Source: Gamarada debralockiae
Lineage: Eukaryota > Ascomycota > Leotiomycetes > Helotiales > Hyphodiscaceae
Direction: 5' to 3'
Length of the DNA: 42,837 nt
NCBI GenBank assembly: GCA_002803225.1
Contig: NXFV01000108.1
Location: 1-42,837, forward strand
Shown here: positions 30,365 to 42,465 of the stretch, one piece after another
How the letters are laid out: each line of letters starts with the position of its first letter
Position numbering within the stretch: the first letter of the stretch is position 1
Translations under genes and position numbers: made by a program
Notes under the pieces: model-generated
Seen by the model: only the letters and a program-made list of their open reading frames with translations
Told to the model about the DNA's origin: nothing
The model's database searches: none

Positions 30365-31922
30365 AGGCTTAAGAACTTAGAGTATCGCAGAAGGGAATTG
30401 GGCGAGCGGGGATCCTTTTCTTATTATTACATATTACTGTATGTCCCAAATCCAAGGATATTGTGTTACGCAGCCATATTAACACCCATTAAAATGAAGG
30501 ATAAGAAAACAATTAGAGTTCTCATGGAGTAGGGGTTTGATCTTGGCGTCAACTTGAAATTGCTCTTTGACCTCTAGTACCCCAAAACGGGCCTAGCGCG
30601 TCCCTCAAATTGGCTATCAATCCCTATCTCGCTCTCTGCGCATAGGAGTTACATATTTATCTTGAATTGCTTAAAGATGTATTTGAGGCTACGTGGCGCC
30701 ACAACCCTTGACCAACGATGCTGGGGAAGAAAGACCGATCGTGGAGCGAACAGTACTCGATCAGTTATGGACATCCAAAACTTTATTTACATACCCTAAT
30801 ATCAATTAGATATTCTGAGAGAGAACAGCCATCCGAGTACTACTTCGAAGCAGACCTACATTCCACATTTTCGGCTTGAAAGATTTCGCTACCGGAGCGG
30901 TGGTTGAAATATAAACAATAACTTACAGCCCGGCGTGTTTAAAGAGCTCGTCATCGCGCCTCTCCTGTAGCTCATATACCTAGTTGATATAAGTTATAGT
31001 GAAAGCTTGGCCTATTGATCCTACTGAACTAACGCCTCAGTAAGCTCTGAGAACACCGTTCAACTTATGTCTAACAGATCCGCCGACCTTGAACCTTTTG
31101 ATATATACACAACCCGCCATTATACTTACAGACCTTTGTACTTACAGTCTTTATACTAATTATTAATATTCGAAACTTGATCAGCGGACTCTTGCTGACA
31201 ACTTTACTTCTGAAATTTTAGGGTGTTTGAGTAAGTTCGATCACTTATTACACAGTAGCCCAGGCGTCACTTGAACTATGCTACTCATATAACTCTAAGA
31301 CGATCTCTAATATGAGAACGTTTAAATGGGTAAACTACGATCAGGTGCATTGCCTCATTGAGTTTAGCGCTACTGCTTTGGTTATGGCGCCTCGCTTACG
31401 GTAAACATTTAAGTGCCTGCAAAGGATTCCAGCCGTCTTTCTGTTAGGTATCTTCATAAGAGCTGGTGAGTTTCTATTGCTAGTGGCAGTGCCTTCGCTC
31501 ATTGACTTGGTAAAGCTTCTGTGCTTCTTTCATGAATCTATTCCAAAAACTATCGCCGTCTACTATTGCAAACTGCGCGGCTAGCAACGCTGGGATTTTG
31601 CTGGGAGGAAAAACACCCGCAAGCAAGACAGAGGACGACTCTGCCTCCTGAACCTGCTGCTCGACAGGATGGGGGTCCCTGATATGGACACTCATCCAGC
31701 TTCGCCTACAGCCTCTTCAATAGTCTGTCATATCTTTTCTTGTTGAGAGCGTTGTTGTTGCCGAGCTTGACGTGTGGTTTATTATTCTATAACCACAACT
31801 CAGAATTTTCAGCCGGTGTCCATTCAACTCTCTTCTTCCAACTGACATGGCTAACCAATGGACTTCCGTAGATACATAGTGATCTGGGTGCTACTGGATC
31901 CAATGTAACGTGGACACCGCTC
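30365..31922. other. gene-free stretch, possible relics
   Basis: No intact gene in 1.5 kb. A 71-codon minus-strand frame at 31480-31695 starts with ATG and reads like protein (VFPPSKIPALLAAQFAIVDG) but matches no known family; it may be a relic or tiny gene. The second copy of repeat R2 lies at 31329-31395. Confidence 0.45.
31329..31395 (+). repeat. dispersed repeat R2, copy 2
   Basis: Diverged partner of 25026-25090 in the same orientation, sharing GGTAAACTACG-TCAGGTGC, TTGAGTTTAGCG and CGC-TCGCTTAC. Confidence 0.6.
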
Positions 31923-33071
31923 ATGGTTTCTAAGATTGGCACCAGTTCTTTGGGGCTTCTCGATATGAGTTGCAATTCCGACGCTCCGCCACCGTATTCC
32001 TTGATTCCCATACCAGTACGTGCCAGTACCTTATCTCGCGATTCAGTTAACTCCAAATTCCCATCCGAGCCAGCAGTAGGAATGGATATCATCGCCCTCC
32101 ATATCTTCGGTGGCACACCCCTCGGCTCCTGGCACCGCAGCCGCCCCTCCTACATGCCCCCCCGCGCACCAGCAAATCCAAGTGATATTCCCCTCTCGAC
32201 GCCATGCATGTGGCTGCGCGACATCCTTCAGCCGGACTTCGCGTCTACTGGAGCAAGAGTCTTGGCTTACGGGTACCATACTGATTCAGGAACAGGAGGC
32301 GTGAAAACCATGAATTTGAGCAACGGTCGTGCCATGCATGTTCTTTACATCGATTTCATCGCGGAAGATCTGTTGTGCAATGTCGTCGAGGCCCGCGCCT
32401 GTTCCCCGTCCTCCTTACAGACTAGGCAACTAAGGGGGCCGGGACAGCAGAGGCCAATAATCTTCATCGCGCATGGCCTCGGCGGGCTGGTCCTTAAGAA
32501 AGCTCTCTTGCTGTGTAAAGCAGCTTCTGAAGGGTCAGATTGGCGAAAGATCTTGGAGGCTACGGCGCATGTTATATTTTTGAGCACGCCGCACGACGGG
32601 GAAGACCAGCGTCTGGAGGCCCGCTGGTCGGATGTCATCCACGCGAGTGGCGTGGACGTCAGTATACCGAATGGTGATTGGGCTGCGTTTTCAGGTTTTA
32701 GGAGAGAACAAGGAGGTCAATTTTAGTGTCGCAAGCGTTGTTGAGACAATGGGAATGGCCAGCGCTTTTGGCACTGCTATTTTGACTATTGTGAGTTCTT
32801 TCTTGCGACTTGCTCGTTCTACGAATAATGTATGGTGTAAAATCATGCTGATACATAATTTCTCTTACAATAGACAACATCCGATGTTGCGTGTCTTGGA
32901 TGGGGCGATGACAGAGAGAAAGTTTTCATGGCAAAAGGGAGAAATCATCTGAGCATTCCAGACATCAATAGTCCTCATGATCCTGTCTATAGCTTTATTA
33001 AGGACTCGATTCGAGAGGTTATTGACCGGATGACGGTGGCAGAGGGAACTGATTTAGGTGATGCTTCCTGA
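31923..33071 (+). CDS. SERAC1-like alpha/beta-hydrolase domain, nucleophile missing
   Basis: Proposed exons 31923-32657, 32695-32790 and 32874-33071 give 342 residues. The pattern is that of the SERAC1/DUF676-like hydrolase domain often found at the N-terminus of fungal STAND proteins: MDIIALHIFGGTPLGSW, WLRDILQPDF, ARVLAYGYHT, IIFIAHGLGGLVLKKALLL, VIFLSTPHDGED, and after splicing DDREKVFMAKGRNHLSIPDI and SPHDPVYSFIKDSIREVI. In active relatives the elbow is HSLGG; here it is HGLGG, Gly185 replacing the nucleophile serine. No NACHT/NB-ARC or repeat domain follows, so it stands alone. Intron 1 would be just 37 nt with a GTCAGT donor, which is weak; a frameshift at that spot is the alternative, making it a pseudogene. 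Intron 2 (GTGAGT...ACAATAG) is sound. Confidence 0.65.
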
Positions 33072-33928
33072 TTAATGACTTATGTGTTGACAGCGCAGCG
33101 CATAGTATTTACTACTGCTTAATTACATCCCTCGACTTCACAATAACAAACTTAGGGTTAACTCGTGCGATTCACCTGTGGCTCGCTGCCCTCCTGGATC
33201 TGTGATATCGAAACTGGATTTCCCTCCGGCCCCTGTAGACGAGTCTTCCCGAAGAAGTTCACTCTAAGGTGAACAACAGAAGCGAAGGCAGACCGCTTGG
33301 AAGGTATTATTATAGGTAGAACCTCGAATTCCCGTGGAAGCACAGTGCCAATGGATACCAAGCGGAAAGTCGTTGATGATAACTTTTAATGTAGAAATAG
33401 AGACAATTTAGATACTCTTCTAGATGTACGCTTCTCTGTGTCACACTGTGCTCTTTCCGTTTGTAGCCGCAATCCGCAATCCGCTCGCTCCCGCTGATTT
33501 TGAGTCTCTCTTCCAAGGTTTCCGCAGAATTCTCTATTTGGGGAAGTTCGGGGCTTTATACTTGCAGAACAGGGAGAAGCAAAGACGCTTGGTGTAATCA
33601 ATGGAAAGAAACCTTTTCTGGATGTCCTTAAGACCTCCTTTGTCGGAAAGGGGCATGATCCAAAAGCTCTTCCGAAGTGCAGCCTTATCACGTGATGACA
33701 CATCAACCTCGACTTGCCGCGTTTGCAGTCGACCCAACTTGCGAACTTGACAATTTCGAAACATTCACTTGATGAACGATTCTCGCCAAGGAACTCGAGT
33801 CAGTGGACGGGAAGCTCAGGCGGCTGACTCTATTCCGCACGACCACGAAATTCACTCAAGGCTGCATCGCAATCTAACCACCTTCCAACATCTGATCCTC
33901 CCTTCGCCATTCAACGATTGAAACCACA
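33072..33928. other. intergenic, promoter region of RdRP gene
   Basis: No coding frame matches any family; overlapping minus-strand frames at 33310-33764 look like chance. The right end is the upstream region of the RdRP gene. Confidence 0.5.
33689..33694. promoter_or_regulatory. CACGTG box upstream of RdRP
   Basis: CACGTG inside the palindrome ATCACGTGAT, 235 bp before the RdRP ATG. The identical ten-mer occurs at 19503-19512. Likely a bHLH (Cbf1-type) site, unproven. Confidence 0.35.
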
Positions 33929-36900
33929 ATGGAGGTCCATGTCCGTAATGTCCCGCAGCAGGGCACCGAGAATGGGTTTAGGAAGTTCCTGAAGCCTTAT
34001 TTTGCCAAGCTCTCAATCCGCGCAGTCAACTGCCAAAAGCAACGAAACAAGCGCTACGCATCGCTAACTTTTCTCCACGTCGCCGATGGACAACGATTCT
34101 TGGCTCATCATGGTCAAGTCAAATTACCTCCTGGTGAGTACTTTTGCAGTCAAATATTATGTTTCCTAGACTGTTCATGGGTCATGGCTCATGCACACAT
34201 CAATTTTTCGAATGGAGTGAATGACTGCTAGCTTGCGCATCATGCATATCTCGAGGGCAGAAACAATTAGGTCAAATAGGGCGAACAACTACTTGGTCAT
34301 CGTACTTTCAAAAGGCGGACACTTCAAAGGCACTGGACGTTATTGACTTCCCAATTTCTACAGGTGCTCAACGTCCTCATCAAACGTCTTCCACTGCCAT
34401 CAATCTGGTCTTCCTCAATGTACCAATCTATTGCGAGATAAGCTACCGAGATCCCAATCCGTGGCATCTTCGAGTCCTAGCGAAGGAGGAAAATGATCGT
34501 CAAATGAAGGGCGAGGTGGCAACAACTGTGGCCAACGAGAGGCCTGATCTTCTCCCAATCACTTTCAAATGTTCCTCTGTCTCATGCGGCGTATGGAGGT
34601 GAGTTTGGACCGTCCAAATTGAATGAGTGATTACTGACACCTTGGTTTTCTTTGTAGTTATGCGAACTCGGATCTCGTTTTTGCCCCTCAGCAGACATGG
34701 AACATAAGCGGAACAGCAAAATTTGGTCAAAGAGCCATGGTATTGACCATTGGTTCTAACCGCGTCGATTTCCGATATACCGGAACCGATGGTATCACAA
34801 CGGAGGACAATGCCTTGATTTTGTCCATGCTGGAGCCTCCGCACTTTTAGTATGTTTTGGGGGGTGGCCTTCATCAAAATCCCTTAAACCCAATCTTTCA
34901 TCTCTATTGAGCGATTACTGATTCCGAAATCATAGTGAAAAAATCGTCAACCCCCTTGCGAAATTGATGGCTAGCCTTAATATGAATGAAGGCATAGTCC
35001 AAACTCCGCCGGAAAGAAACGGTCCTGATCGTCACCGAACGCCTTTTCTCGATAAAGAGCACAGAGCTATTGTTGGCAACTGTCTTGTTTATCGTATCGC
35101 TTTAAGTATGTGTTTCTCCCGGTAACCTCATTCTGGCCTTACCTCTCCTTTTGGATGGATGTATTGGGCTTCTGAACTCACAAAATCCACTTGACTCCAA
35201 TCTTTTGAAACTTATTGAGCCATTACTGACTCAGGAAAAACAGTCAAGGCCAATCAATCAATTGACAATGATCTTATGCAAACACTCCAGAGAGCTCGTG
35301 GACTACCACCGATCGTTCACCGTCACACGAAGATTGTCCCATGGCCTGAGCCATATGCCGTCGGTCTGAGGCGACTACAGAACACCCTGGCGAGCACCAA
35401 CACTACTCTCCCGTTTGTGCTGAAGTTCCAAGTCCAGAAACTCGTTCAGAATAATTATCTCGCACCTGCTGTCGTCGTAGACCTGATTTCAGCACTGAAG
35501 GACATGACTGAACGCTCCGACCTCCAAGTTTGTGTCAATGCTCTCAAGAAGCTGATCCCTACGATTCAGTATCCTGGCCCAGATGTGGAAGCTACTGAAT
35601 TTGAACTCGACACCTTGCTCGATAATCTGAAGCACAACGAAGAGCTTTGCAGAGGAGATGGACCTTCTCTTGAGGACGCCCAGCGATCTGACAATGTCGC
35701 AATCATTCACAGAGCCAAAGTTACCCCTACCCATGTGTTCCTCTATGGACCGGACCCCGAAACCAACAACCGTGTGCTTCGGAAATACGCGGAATATCAC
35801 GAGTTCTTCCTTCGAGTACAATTCTGTGATGAAGATGGCACGCCCGTTCGTTTCAACCCTCGAATTTCAAATGACCGAATATACCACGGCCGGTTCAAGG
35901 ACATTCTTCTAAACGGTATTAAGATTGCGGGTCGCGAATACGACTTTTTAGGATTCTCCCACTCGTCTCTTCGCGCGCAGACCTGTTGGTTTGTTGCTCC
36001 ATTCATTCACAATGGAGGACTAGTTTGGGTAAGTAATTCTCGAGGCAAATGCTTCCCAGATTCTGGCCCTTGTCAGGAGTTCTACTCAGGACTGAACCCA
36101 TGTATTGAGGATATCTCTCAGGTTTGAAACTCATAACATGTAGTTGCTTTAATCTTTCAGGTCTTTTGAACGATTCCTAACTTCGCAATTTTTACAGGAC
36201 CGCATGATAATCGGTGGACTCGGAGAATTCTCTGCGATCCGTTCGCCAGCCAAGTGCGCAGCCAGAATCGGTCAAACCTTTTCAGACACTCCAATCACTG
36301 TTCAGATCAACCCGAACATCGTCAGAGACACAAGGGACGTGGAGCGTAACGGTCGAGTGTTTAGTGATGGGGTAGGAACGAGTATGTATATTTCTCCGTG
36401 CAATCCAGTGCCTGTAGCAGACGGATTCCATGAGTTCTACGCCCATCAAATTTGTGCTCTAAAATAGATTCATTTGGAGAAGAATACTGCCTTATCTCTT
36501 TCTACTGACAACGAACAAGCGCTGACTTTGGGATTCACAGTGTCAATCTCGCTGATGCATAAGATTTGGGACAGACTGTCCAAAGCGTCGCTCGCGAAGC
36601 CTACTTGCTTCCAAATCCGATACGCAGGTACGTCTATGGTGGATACGTGACATATCGAAATCGCTCGATTCTTTTCAGCGATTAGGATTCCCAGAAGTCC
36701 AGCCGCTCGACGAGCACTCCAGTGGTGTGGTGCGGGTTGCCGAAAGCTGCCCGCCGGAATCGGTCCCTTGATCGCTGGGATGAGTAGAACAATTCAAAAT
36801 GTATATCTTAATGGATGCGCTATAATGGATGTGGTGTTTTACTTTGTTGCTGTGCTTACAAATATGCGTTTATCTTTTGCTGACTTCTACTTCATAGGCG

Positions 36901-39203
36901 CTAAAGGTATGATTGCTGTAGACAGCCGCCTCAAGGGAGATGCCCTCGTCCTTCGTCCATCGATGATCAAATTCGACGGATCTAACAAAACCGACATCGA
37001 GATCTGCGAGTCAGCATACAAGCCGCTTCCCGCCTTCCTGAATCGACAGTTCATCAAGATTCTAGAAGATATGGGCGTTCCTGACAAATTTTTCCTCGAC
37101 CTTCAAGCCAAAGAAGTTGACCGACTCCGCATGATTACTGACAACCCAACCAATGCGTCGACATTCCTCAAGAGACAGTCAATTGGTGACTCCATCCATC
37201 TCCCGTGGCTGATTATGAAGCTTGCGTCGATGAAACTCAATTTCCAGCTCGATGACTTCCTACGCAATGTCCTCGAAATTACATTCCTCATGGAGCTCCG
37301 TGTGCTGAAGCACAAGACTCGAATTCCAGTCGACAAAGGATACCATTTGCACGGAATCATGGACGAAACTAATACCCTACAAGAGGGCCAAATCTTTTGC
37401 ACTGTCAGAACGGCTGGAGTGAACAGAATGATTGTTGGGAAGCAGCTGATCATATCTCGTGCTCCGGCACTTCATCCCGGAGACGTCCAAATTGTGGAAG
37501 GCGTCGAGGTTTCTGAGAGGTCGCCTCTTGCGAAGCTTTCGAACTGCATCGTGTTCAGTCAAAAAGGCTCCCGCGACTTGCCTAGCAAGCTGAGTGGTGG
37601 CGATTTAGACGGAGATCGATACTATGTCATATACGATGAGGCCTGTCGACCAAAGAGATATTTCAGCCCTGCAGACTACCCTCGGCAAGATCCAGTCGAT
37701 ATTGGGCGCCCTGTGACACGCGAAGATATCACGGACTTTTTTATCCAATTCATGGAAACGGACCAGCTTGGCCGTATTGCTGTGTTGCATCGAATTCTTG
37801 CCGACCAGAAAGATGAAGGCACTCGAGATCGGGACTGCATTACTTTAGCAGAAATGCACTCAACTGCGGTGGACTTCTCGAAGACTGGTATTCCGGTACG
37901 TTTAGTGTTCTCTCTGGATAATAGGCGGATGAGAAACCAATCGCTCTTTCACAGCGATTGCGAAGAGGTTTTCTTGGCAACGCCTATCGTAGAATCACTC
38001 CGATTCCAATCGCTAGCTCGGTCTGAACAATTGGAAATTGGTATTATCCTTTGAAATCTTCCCAAAAAGACCCTAATCGTTGAAGTGGACTGAAGATTAA
38101 TACCAGCCAATTTATCCAGCATCACTACGCAACATTTTACTAACGTAAAAATAGGTCGATATGTCCAAAATGCCCAGATACAACCCTTGGCGTCCCGACT
38201 TCGAAGCCCCCGGACCCTACGTCACAATCGAGAAGAAAGACGGCATAGTATTTGAGACTCCTTCTAGCCTGGACCCAGATCATATTGGTGATGATGATGA
38301 TGACTTTTCCACGTACAGATTCTATGAAAGCGATAAGATACTTGGCAAGCTGTATCGCGCTATCAATGAACGGGAAGTATTCGACGAAGTTAAGAAGCGT
38401 TCTCTATCTCACGCCTCTACACATACATCAACTTTGATGTATGCCGTTTGGACCCATGTGCAGCGCAAGACTAAGTTGATCCAATGGGAGCATAAGAAAG
38501 ATTGGGCTAGGGATCTTCGAGACGAGTAAGTTCCCATCCCCCGCGCATATCTTATCCGCCGGAATGCCTCAACTGTTCTTTTGCTTTCAACGATCTGGAA
38601 AGTTAATTTTTGTTCTGATAACCACAAGCTATGAAGATATCCTGGAACCCAGTTGTTGATTTGGATTAAGCGATTGGGACCCTTGTACTCAACAGAGCTT
38701 TACAATCGCTAAAACCGACTGAACAATTCATATCTTGATTCACAACGTGATAATGGGATACAGCTGACTATAAGTACTAGATACGAAGAGTGCCTTCTGA
38801 ACATCATGACTGAATACAGCGAGCATCCGCTCCGCCCTCTTTCCGAACTCGAAGCCTTTGTCGGCAACATTCTCGGTCGTACGGGCGCGCAGTCAAAACG
38901 TCAACGTGAACTTTCTACAACTCTTAAGGAGAAATTTGAGTCTGATTCAGCGTTCTTCGGTAAATTATTAATGGACTCGTCAAAACGATTGAACCATTAC
39001 TAACTGCCCAATCTTATACAGTAAACTGCATAGTCAAAGACGGAGATGAATACTCCAAGGAGTCGCTGGAGCGAAGCATTGCATGTCTCGCTGTCAGTCT
39101 GGAGGAGAGAAAGGGCGGTAGGCGCGGCGAACATCTACTGAGCTTCAAATACGTAGCTGCTGCGGTGTGTTTGCGGGAGGTGGAGCGGATGATCAACTTC
39201 TGA
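33929..39203 (+). CDS. RNA-dependent RNA polymerase (Rdp1/SAD-1 type)
   Basis: Eleven exons: 33929-34133, 34364-34598, 34658-34849, 34936-35105, 35244-36028, 36198-36381, 36541-36627, 36898-37895, 38155-38525, 38781-38959 and 39022-39203, together 1195 residues. The N-terminus (MEVHVRNVPQQGTENGFRKF...) looks like an RRM, as in S. pombe Rdp1 and plant RDR1. The polymerase domain begins near residue 425 (VTPTHVFLYGP) and includes RSPAKCAARIGQTFSDT, FQIRYAGAKGMIAVDSRL, ISRAPALHPGDVQIVEGVEV and the catalytic GGDLDGDRYYV (Asp855, 857, 859). The family copies RNA into dsRNA for Dicer in quelling or heterochromatin and meiotic silencing. The motifs place it nearer Rdp1/SAD-1 than QDE-1, by inspection only. 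Several introns are long (229, 169, 270, 259 and 255 nt) for this window. Confidence 0.93.
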
Positions 39204-39405
39204 GGGGCTGGAACGATATGAGCGATTGTAATGGGGTGGATTTTGGGAGTGTGCTTGGCGTTTCTGGCTTCACGAATCACGAATGACGACTGTATGTAAA
39301 GATACCCACATGGCTAAGCAGATTTCATTCTAACACACAATAACCCACTGCTCCTTCCTTCCCACGATAGTTCCGAGTTACTCTAATGCATTAATCGGTT
39401 GACAC
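39204..39405. other. convergent 3' spacer
   Basis: About 200 bp between the stop codons of the convergent RdRP and transporter genes; both 3' UTRs must lie or overlap here. No distinct terminator signal was identified. Confidence 0.5.
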
Positions 39406-41515
39406 TCAATGCGCGAATCTAAAATCAAGCCTTTTATTTCCCTCATCCGTTGTAGTCGCCAGATAAATCATCCTCTTCTCTTCATTCATGCCATTCCATT
39501 TCCGATCTCGATATGCGTTCCGCTTTACATAATACACCTTTGTTCCCAAGTAAAGAAAGATATTGCCGATGAGAATCGACAGTAGGACCTTGTTTCCACG
39601 CTTGTAGCGAGGGGCATCGTCTTTTTGGTAGATGTTGGCGGCGATTATGCCGGAAGTTTGCACGCACATGTTGTAGAGGGCGGCTGAGACGGTACGGGTT
39701 CGTACTGTATTTGAGTTGCGCGAGTTCCAGCCTACTTGGAGTGGATGTGCTAGAGAAAGATGTGGATTAGTGGGTGAGTCTGGGGTATTTATTGGGGGAG
39801 AAGTAGGGATTTGAGAGTCTCGTCGCTTACCGTTTGGGTAGCTCAGCAGGGCCGTCATGATGGTCCATGCGACCCACTTGTTGATCGAGTTAATATCAAC
39901 GAGGTTCATGAACATGAGGAATGGAAGCGCCCATATCTGACCAATCAAAGCGGTAAAAGTAAGCTCTCCAAAGACCTCAGCCGCGTACGTCAAACCAAGC
40001 ATAGTAACGACATGAAAGACTTTACTAGGAATGACGAGCAAATTCGTTTTGAAGGTACCAAAACCAAGCCCCTTCAAGGAGAGTGTAAGATAATTGGCTG
40101 GTGTCGACATCGGAGTCTGGAAATTCAGGCCAAGGATATATATCGGCCAGAGATCAAAGTCTTTCACACTCTGCCATAGTAGTTCCGGTGTAAGGGGCTC
40201 GCGGTTATGCATGGAGCTTTTGCTCGGGTCCTCGCGAATAATGCGGTTCACCATTATCTTTTCCTCCCGCTCGGTAAACCACCCCTTCTTGCCTCGGAAC
40301 CAGTTTGCTGTTGATGTTGGGCTTGATGGCATGAGGACATAGGCGAGGAGACCAACGAACAGAGTAAGCATTCCCTTTCATATAGTGAGTCACAGATTCA
40401 AGCAAAGAAAAGATGGGTTTTCCTACTTCGATAAGGAATAACCATCTCCAACCCGCCTTGCCCTCCACGCCGCGGAGGTGAAGAAGGCCAAAGGCAAGAA
40501 ATCCACCAAGAACATCAGCCAGTGCGGACGCCGTCCAGAAGAAGCCAAGACGCAGCGAAAGTTCGTGGTGCTTATAGAAGTACGAAAGATATAGAATTAT
40601 CTAGCTTGCGAATGAACATTTACTCTTGCTAGAGTGTAGGGCTACTTACCTCAGGGATGAAACCACCTTGCAGCATACCAAGCAGCGCTCTAGATAGTAA
40701 GAACGACTGCCTCCCATTGAGATAGTATTGCGCCGAGCCCACAACAGACCAAACCACCATCTGTGTCGGGATCCAGATATCGGGGCCAATCCACTTTGCC
40801 AGCAACTGAGAGGGCAACTCTGCGCAAAGAAACGCCAGCTTGAAAGCTGTTTGCCCCAGGTTGTAATCTATACAAGCTATTCAGTACAATATCCAGTTTC
40901 CTTCGATCGAGCCAGCTCACCGTTCGTAGTCATGTCCAAGTCCTCTAAGAAATTATCCGTCAACGCTTGCGAAATATTCGATCTATCTAACTCTAACGAC
41001 ATAAACATGATCGCAGCAAACAACATAATTCTCCAATCAATCTTTCGTATTAGCCTGTTCTCCTCGCCCCACGTCCATCGTTCATCGGGATCAAAACGAT
41101 GCGTATTCTCCCATTCATCACCAGGTCGATATTCTTCTAGTGTTTCGGGATCGTCGAAGACTGATGGTTGAGTGGCAATTGCGTCGGGATCATACGTCCT
41201 GGAGCGCTGGAACCAGAATCGCTTTTCGGCCCCGGGGACACCCAATGCTAGGGAGCCTGATTTACTGCTGCCGAGAAATGCCGCTGTGACATGAGACTCG
41301 CCTTCCTCCTGATCCTCGAAGTCAGGGGGAATTTCAGGGAAGTCTTCGTAATTATCCCCTTCTTGGGTCGAACTTTTCTGGATCTCATGGGAATTACTGG
41401 ATCCCCCGTCAGGTACCTCAGACGCTAGGCGTTGATACCGAGTGTTCGTAAATTGTTTCATTGCAATGCCGGTGCTGCTGTCCTTTCCAGACGCAGGAGC
41501 TTGAGGAGCCCTCAT
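39406..41515 (-). CDS. DAL5/allantoate-permease-type MFS transporter
   Basis: Five exons (41515-40921, 40867-40650, 40600-40427, 40374-39831, 39749-39406) give 624 residues. After an acidic, Ser-rich N-terminal region of about 160 residues come the marks of the anion:cation symporter (ACS) branch of [23 protein letters not shown] followed by DRSNISQA, then [71 protein letters not shown], and [20 protein letters not shown]. The family takes up allantoate, ureidosuccinate, nicotinate, vitamins or dipeptides across the plasma membrane; which one cannot be told. The start is the first ATG of the frame. The last intron (39750-39830) is 81 nt, a multiple of three, without stop, so its retention would add 27 residues. 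Confidence 0.9.
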
Positions 41516-41968
41516 GGTGGGCGGCAACGCATTATAATTCCGTCACAAGGTGAAAATGACCTTGAGCAGGTCTTAGATGTCGTCACCGGCCATGTGCAGC
41601 TCAGATATAGAGTGTACTAGCAGCGACAAATAAAAGACATTTTGATCTTGCATGTGAGAGTGTTTCAAAGCGTTACTTGTCATCATTCGCGTCTCGCGTT
41701 GCGTGCTCGCGTTTGATTGCTGCGAGGCTGACCAGGCTGAGACATGCGTGGGGGTGGCTGAACGAAAGTGTGGCTGAGTTGCCCCCGATTGCCTCTTCTT
41801 CCTAACACTGCCAGTTTAGACATGGCTCTTTTTAGTTGAGTCTTGTATTCGATAACAAAGTAAATTTTGATATTGGTAGGTACGGGTGTTGTCAGGAAGA
41901 AGTCTTTGAACAAGGTTTGAGGCCACGGCTTTGTGTTTGGTTTGCAAAATGTCAGTTGGGACGGTTTC

Positions 41969-42105
41969 GGGGCGAAATATCGTAGAATTCTTGACTAGCT
42001 AGATATCTAAGGAGCGTAAAACTTCAAGGCGGGGTACTCTCCCTTATCCTAAAGGAAGAAGCAAATACAAGCTATACTCAATACGGCAGGTTCAACCAAC
42101 ACAAA
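41969..42105 (+). repeat. dispersed repeat R1, copy 2
   Basis: Diverged copy of 28290-28430 in the same orientation, here in intergenic DNA upstream of the transporter gene. No coding frame or terminal repeats are evident, so the type of element is unknown. Confidence 0.7.
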
Positions 42106-42450
42106 AGACGTTAATCGGGCAACATGCGACCAGAGCAAGACTGACCCCTCCGGAACCCTGTTTGTGAAGGCGACTTGAAGAACTATGTCCTTGTGCCCAA
42201 TTTTAAAATTTGGCTGCAATGGTTAAATTTCGCGGCCGTGGGAAGACAAGCTTCAATCAATGAAAAGGTCAATCGTTCAAAGGTGTTAGGAACAGTGCTA
42301 ATCAACATCCAGCCGTCTCGGGACCGTACAATCGGTTCCGTTTAGTTTGAAATTAAATAATTCAAAAACTTTAAGCGTTCGGCTAGCGCCCCCTCACCCA
42401 ATATGCAACGCATAATTGGTTTATGAGACCTAACCTAGTACTAGACCCCC

Positions 42451-42465
42451 CCTCCTCCTCCTCCT
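42451..42465 (+). repeat. CCT microsatellite
   Basis: Five CCT units following a C-run. The word TTTATGAGAC flanks it on both sides (about 42419 and 42466), suggesting a small duplication. Confidence 0.8.

Noticed and set aside
31787..32116. 109-codon minus-strand open frame
   Set aside because: Overlaps the start of the SERAC1-like gene in antisense and has no recognisable motif.
33310..33764. minus-strand open frames upstream of the RdRP
   Set aside because: Overlapping frames of low complexity without family match; the stretch is better explained as promoter.
36768..38054. 428-codon open frame as a separate gene
   Set aside because: Its start lies within an intron; from 36898 it is exon 8 of the RdRP gene and its end runs into the next intron.
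39811..40179. 122-codon plus-strand open frame
   Set aside because: Antisense to exon 4 of the DAL5-type transporter.
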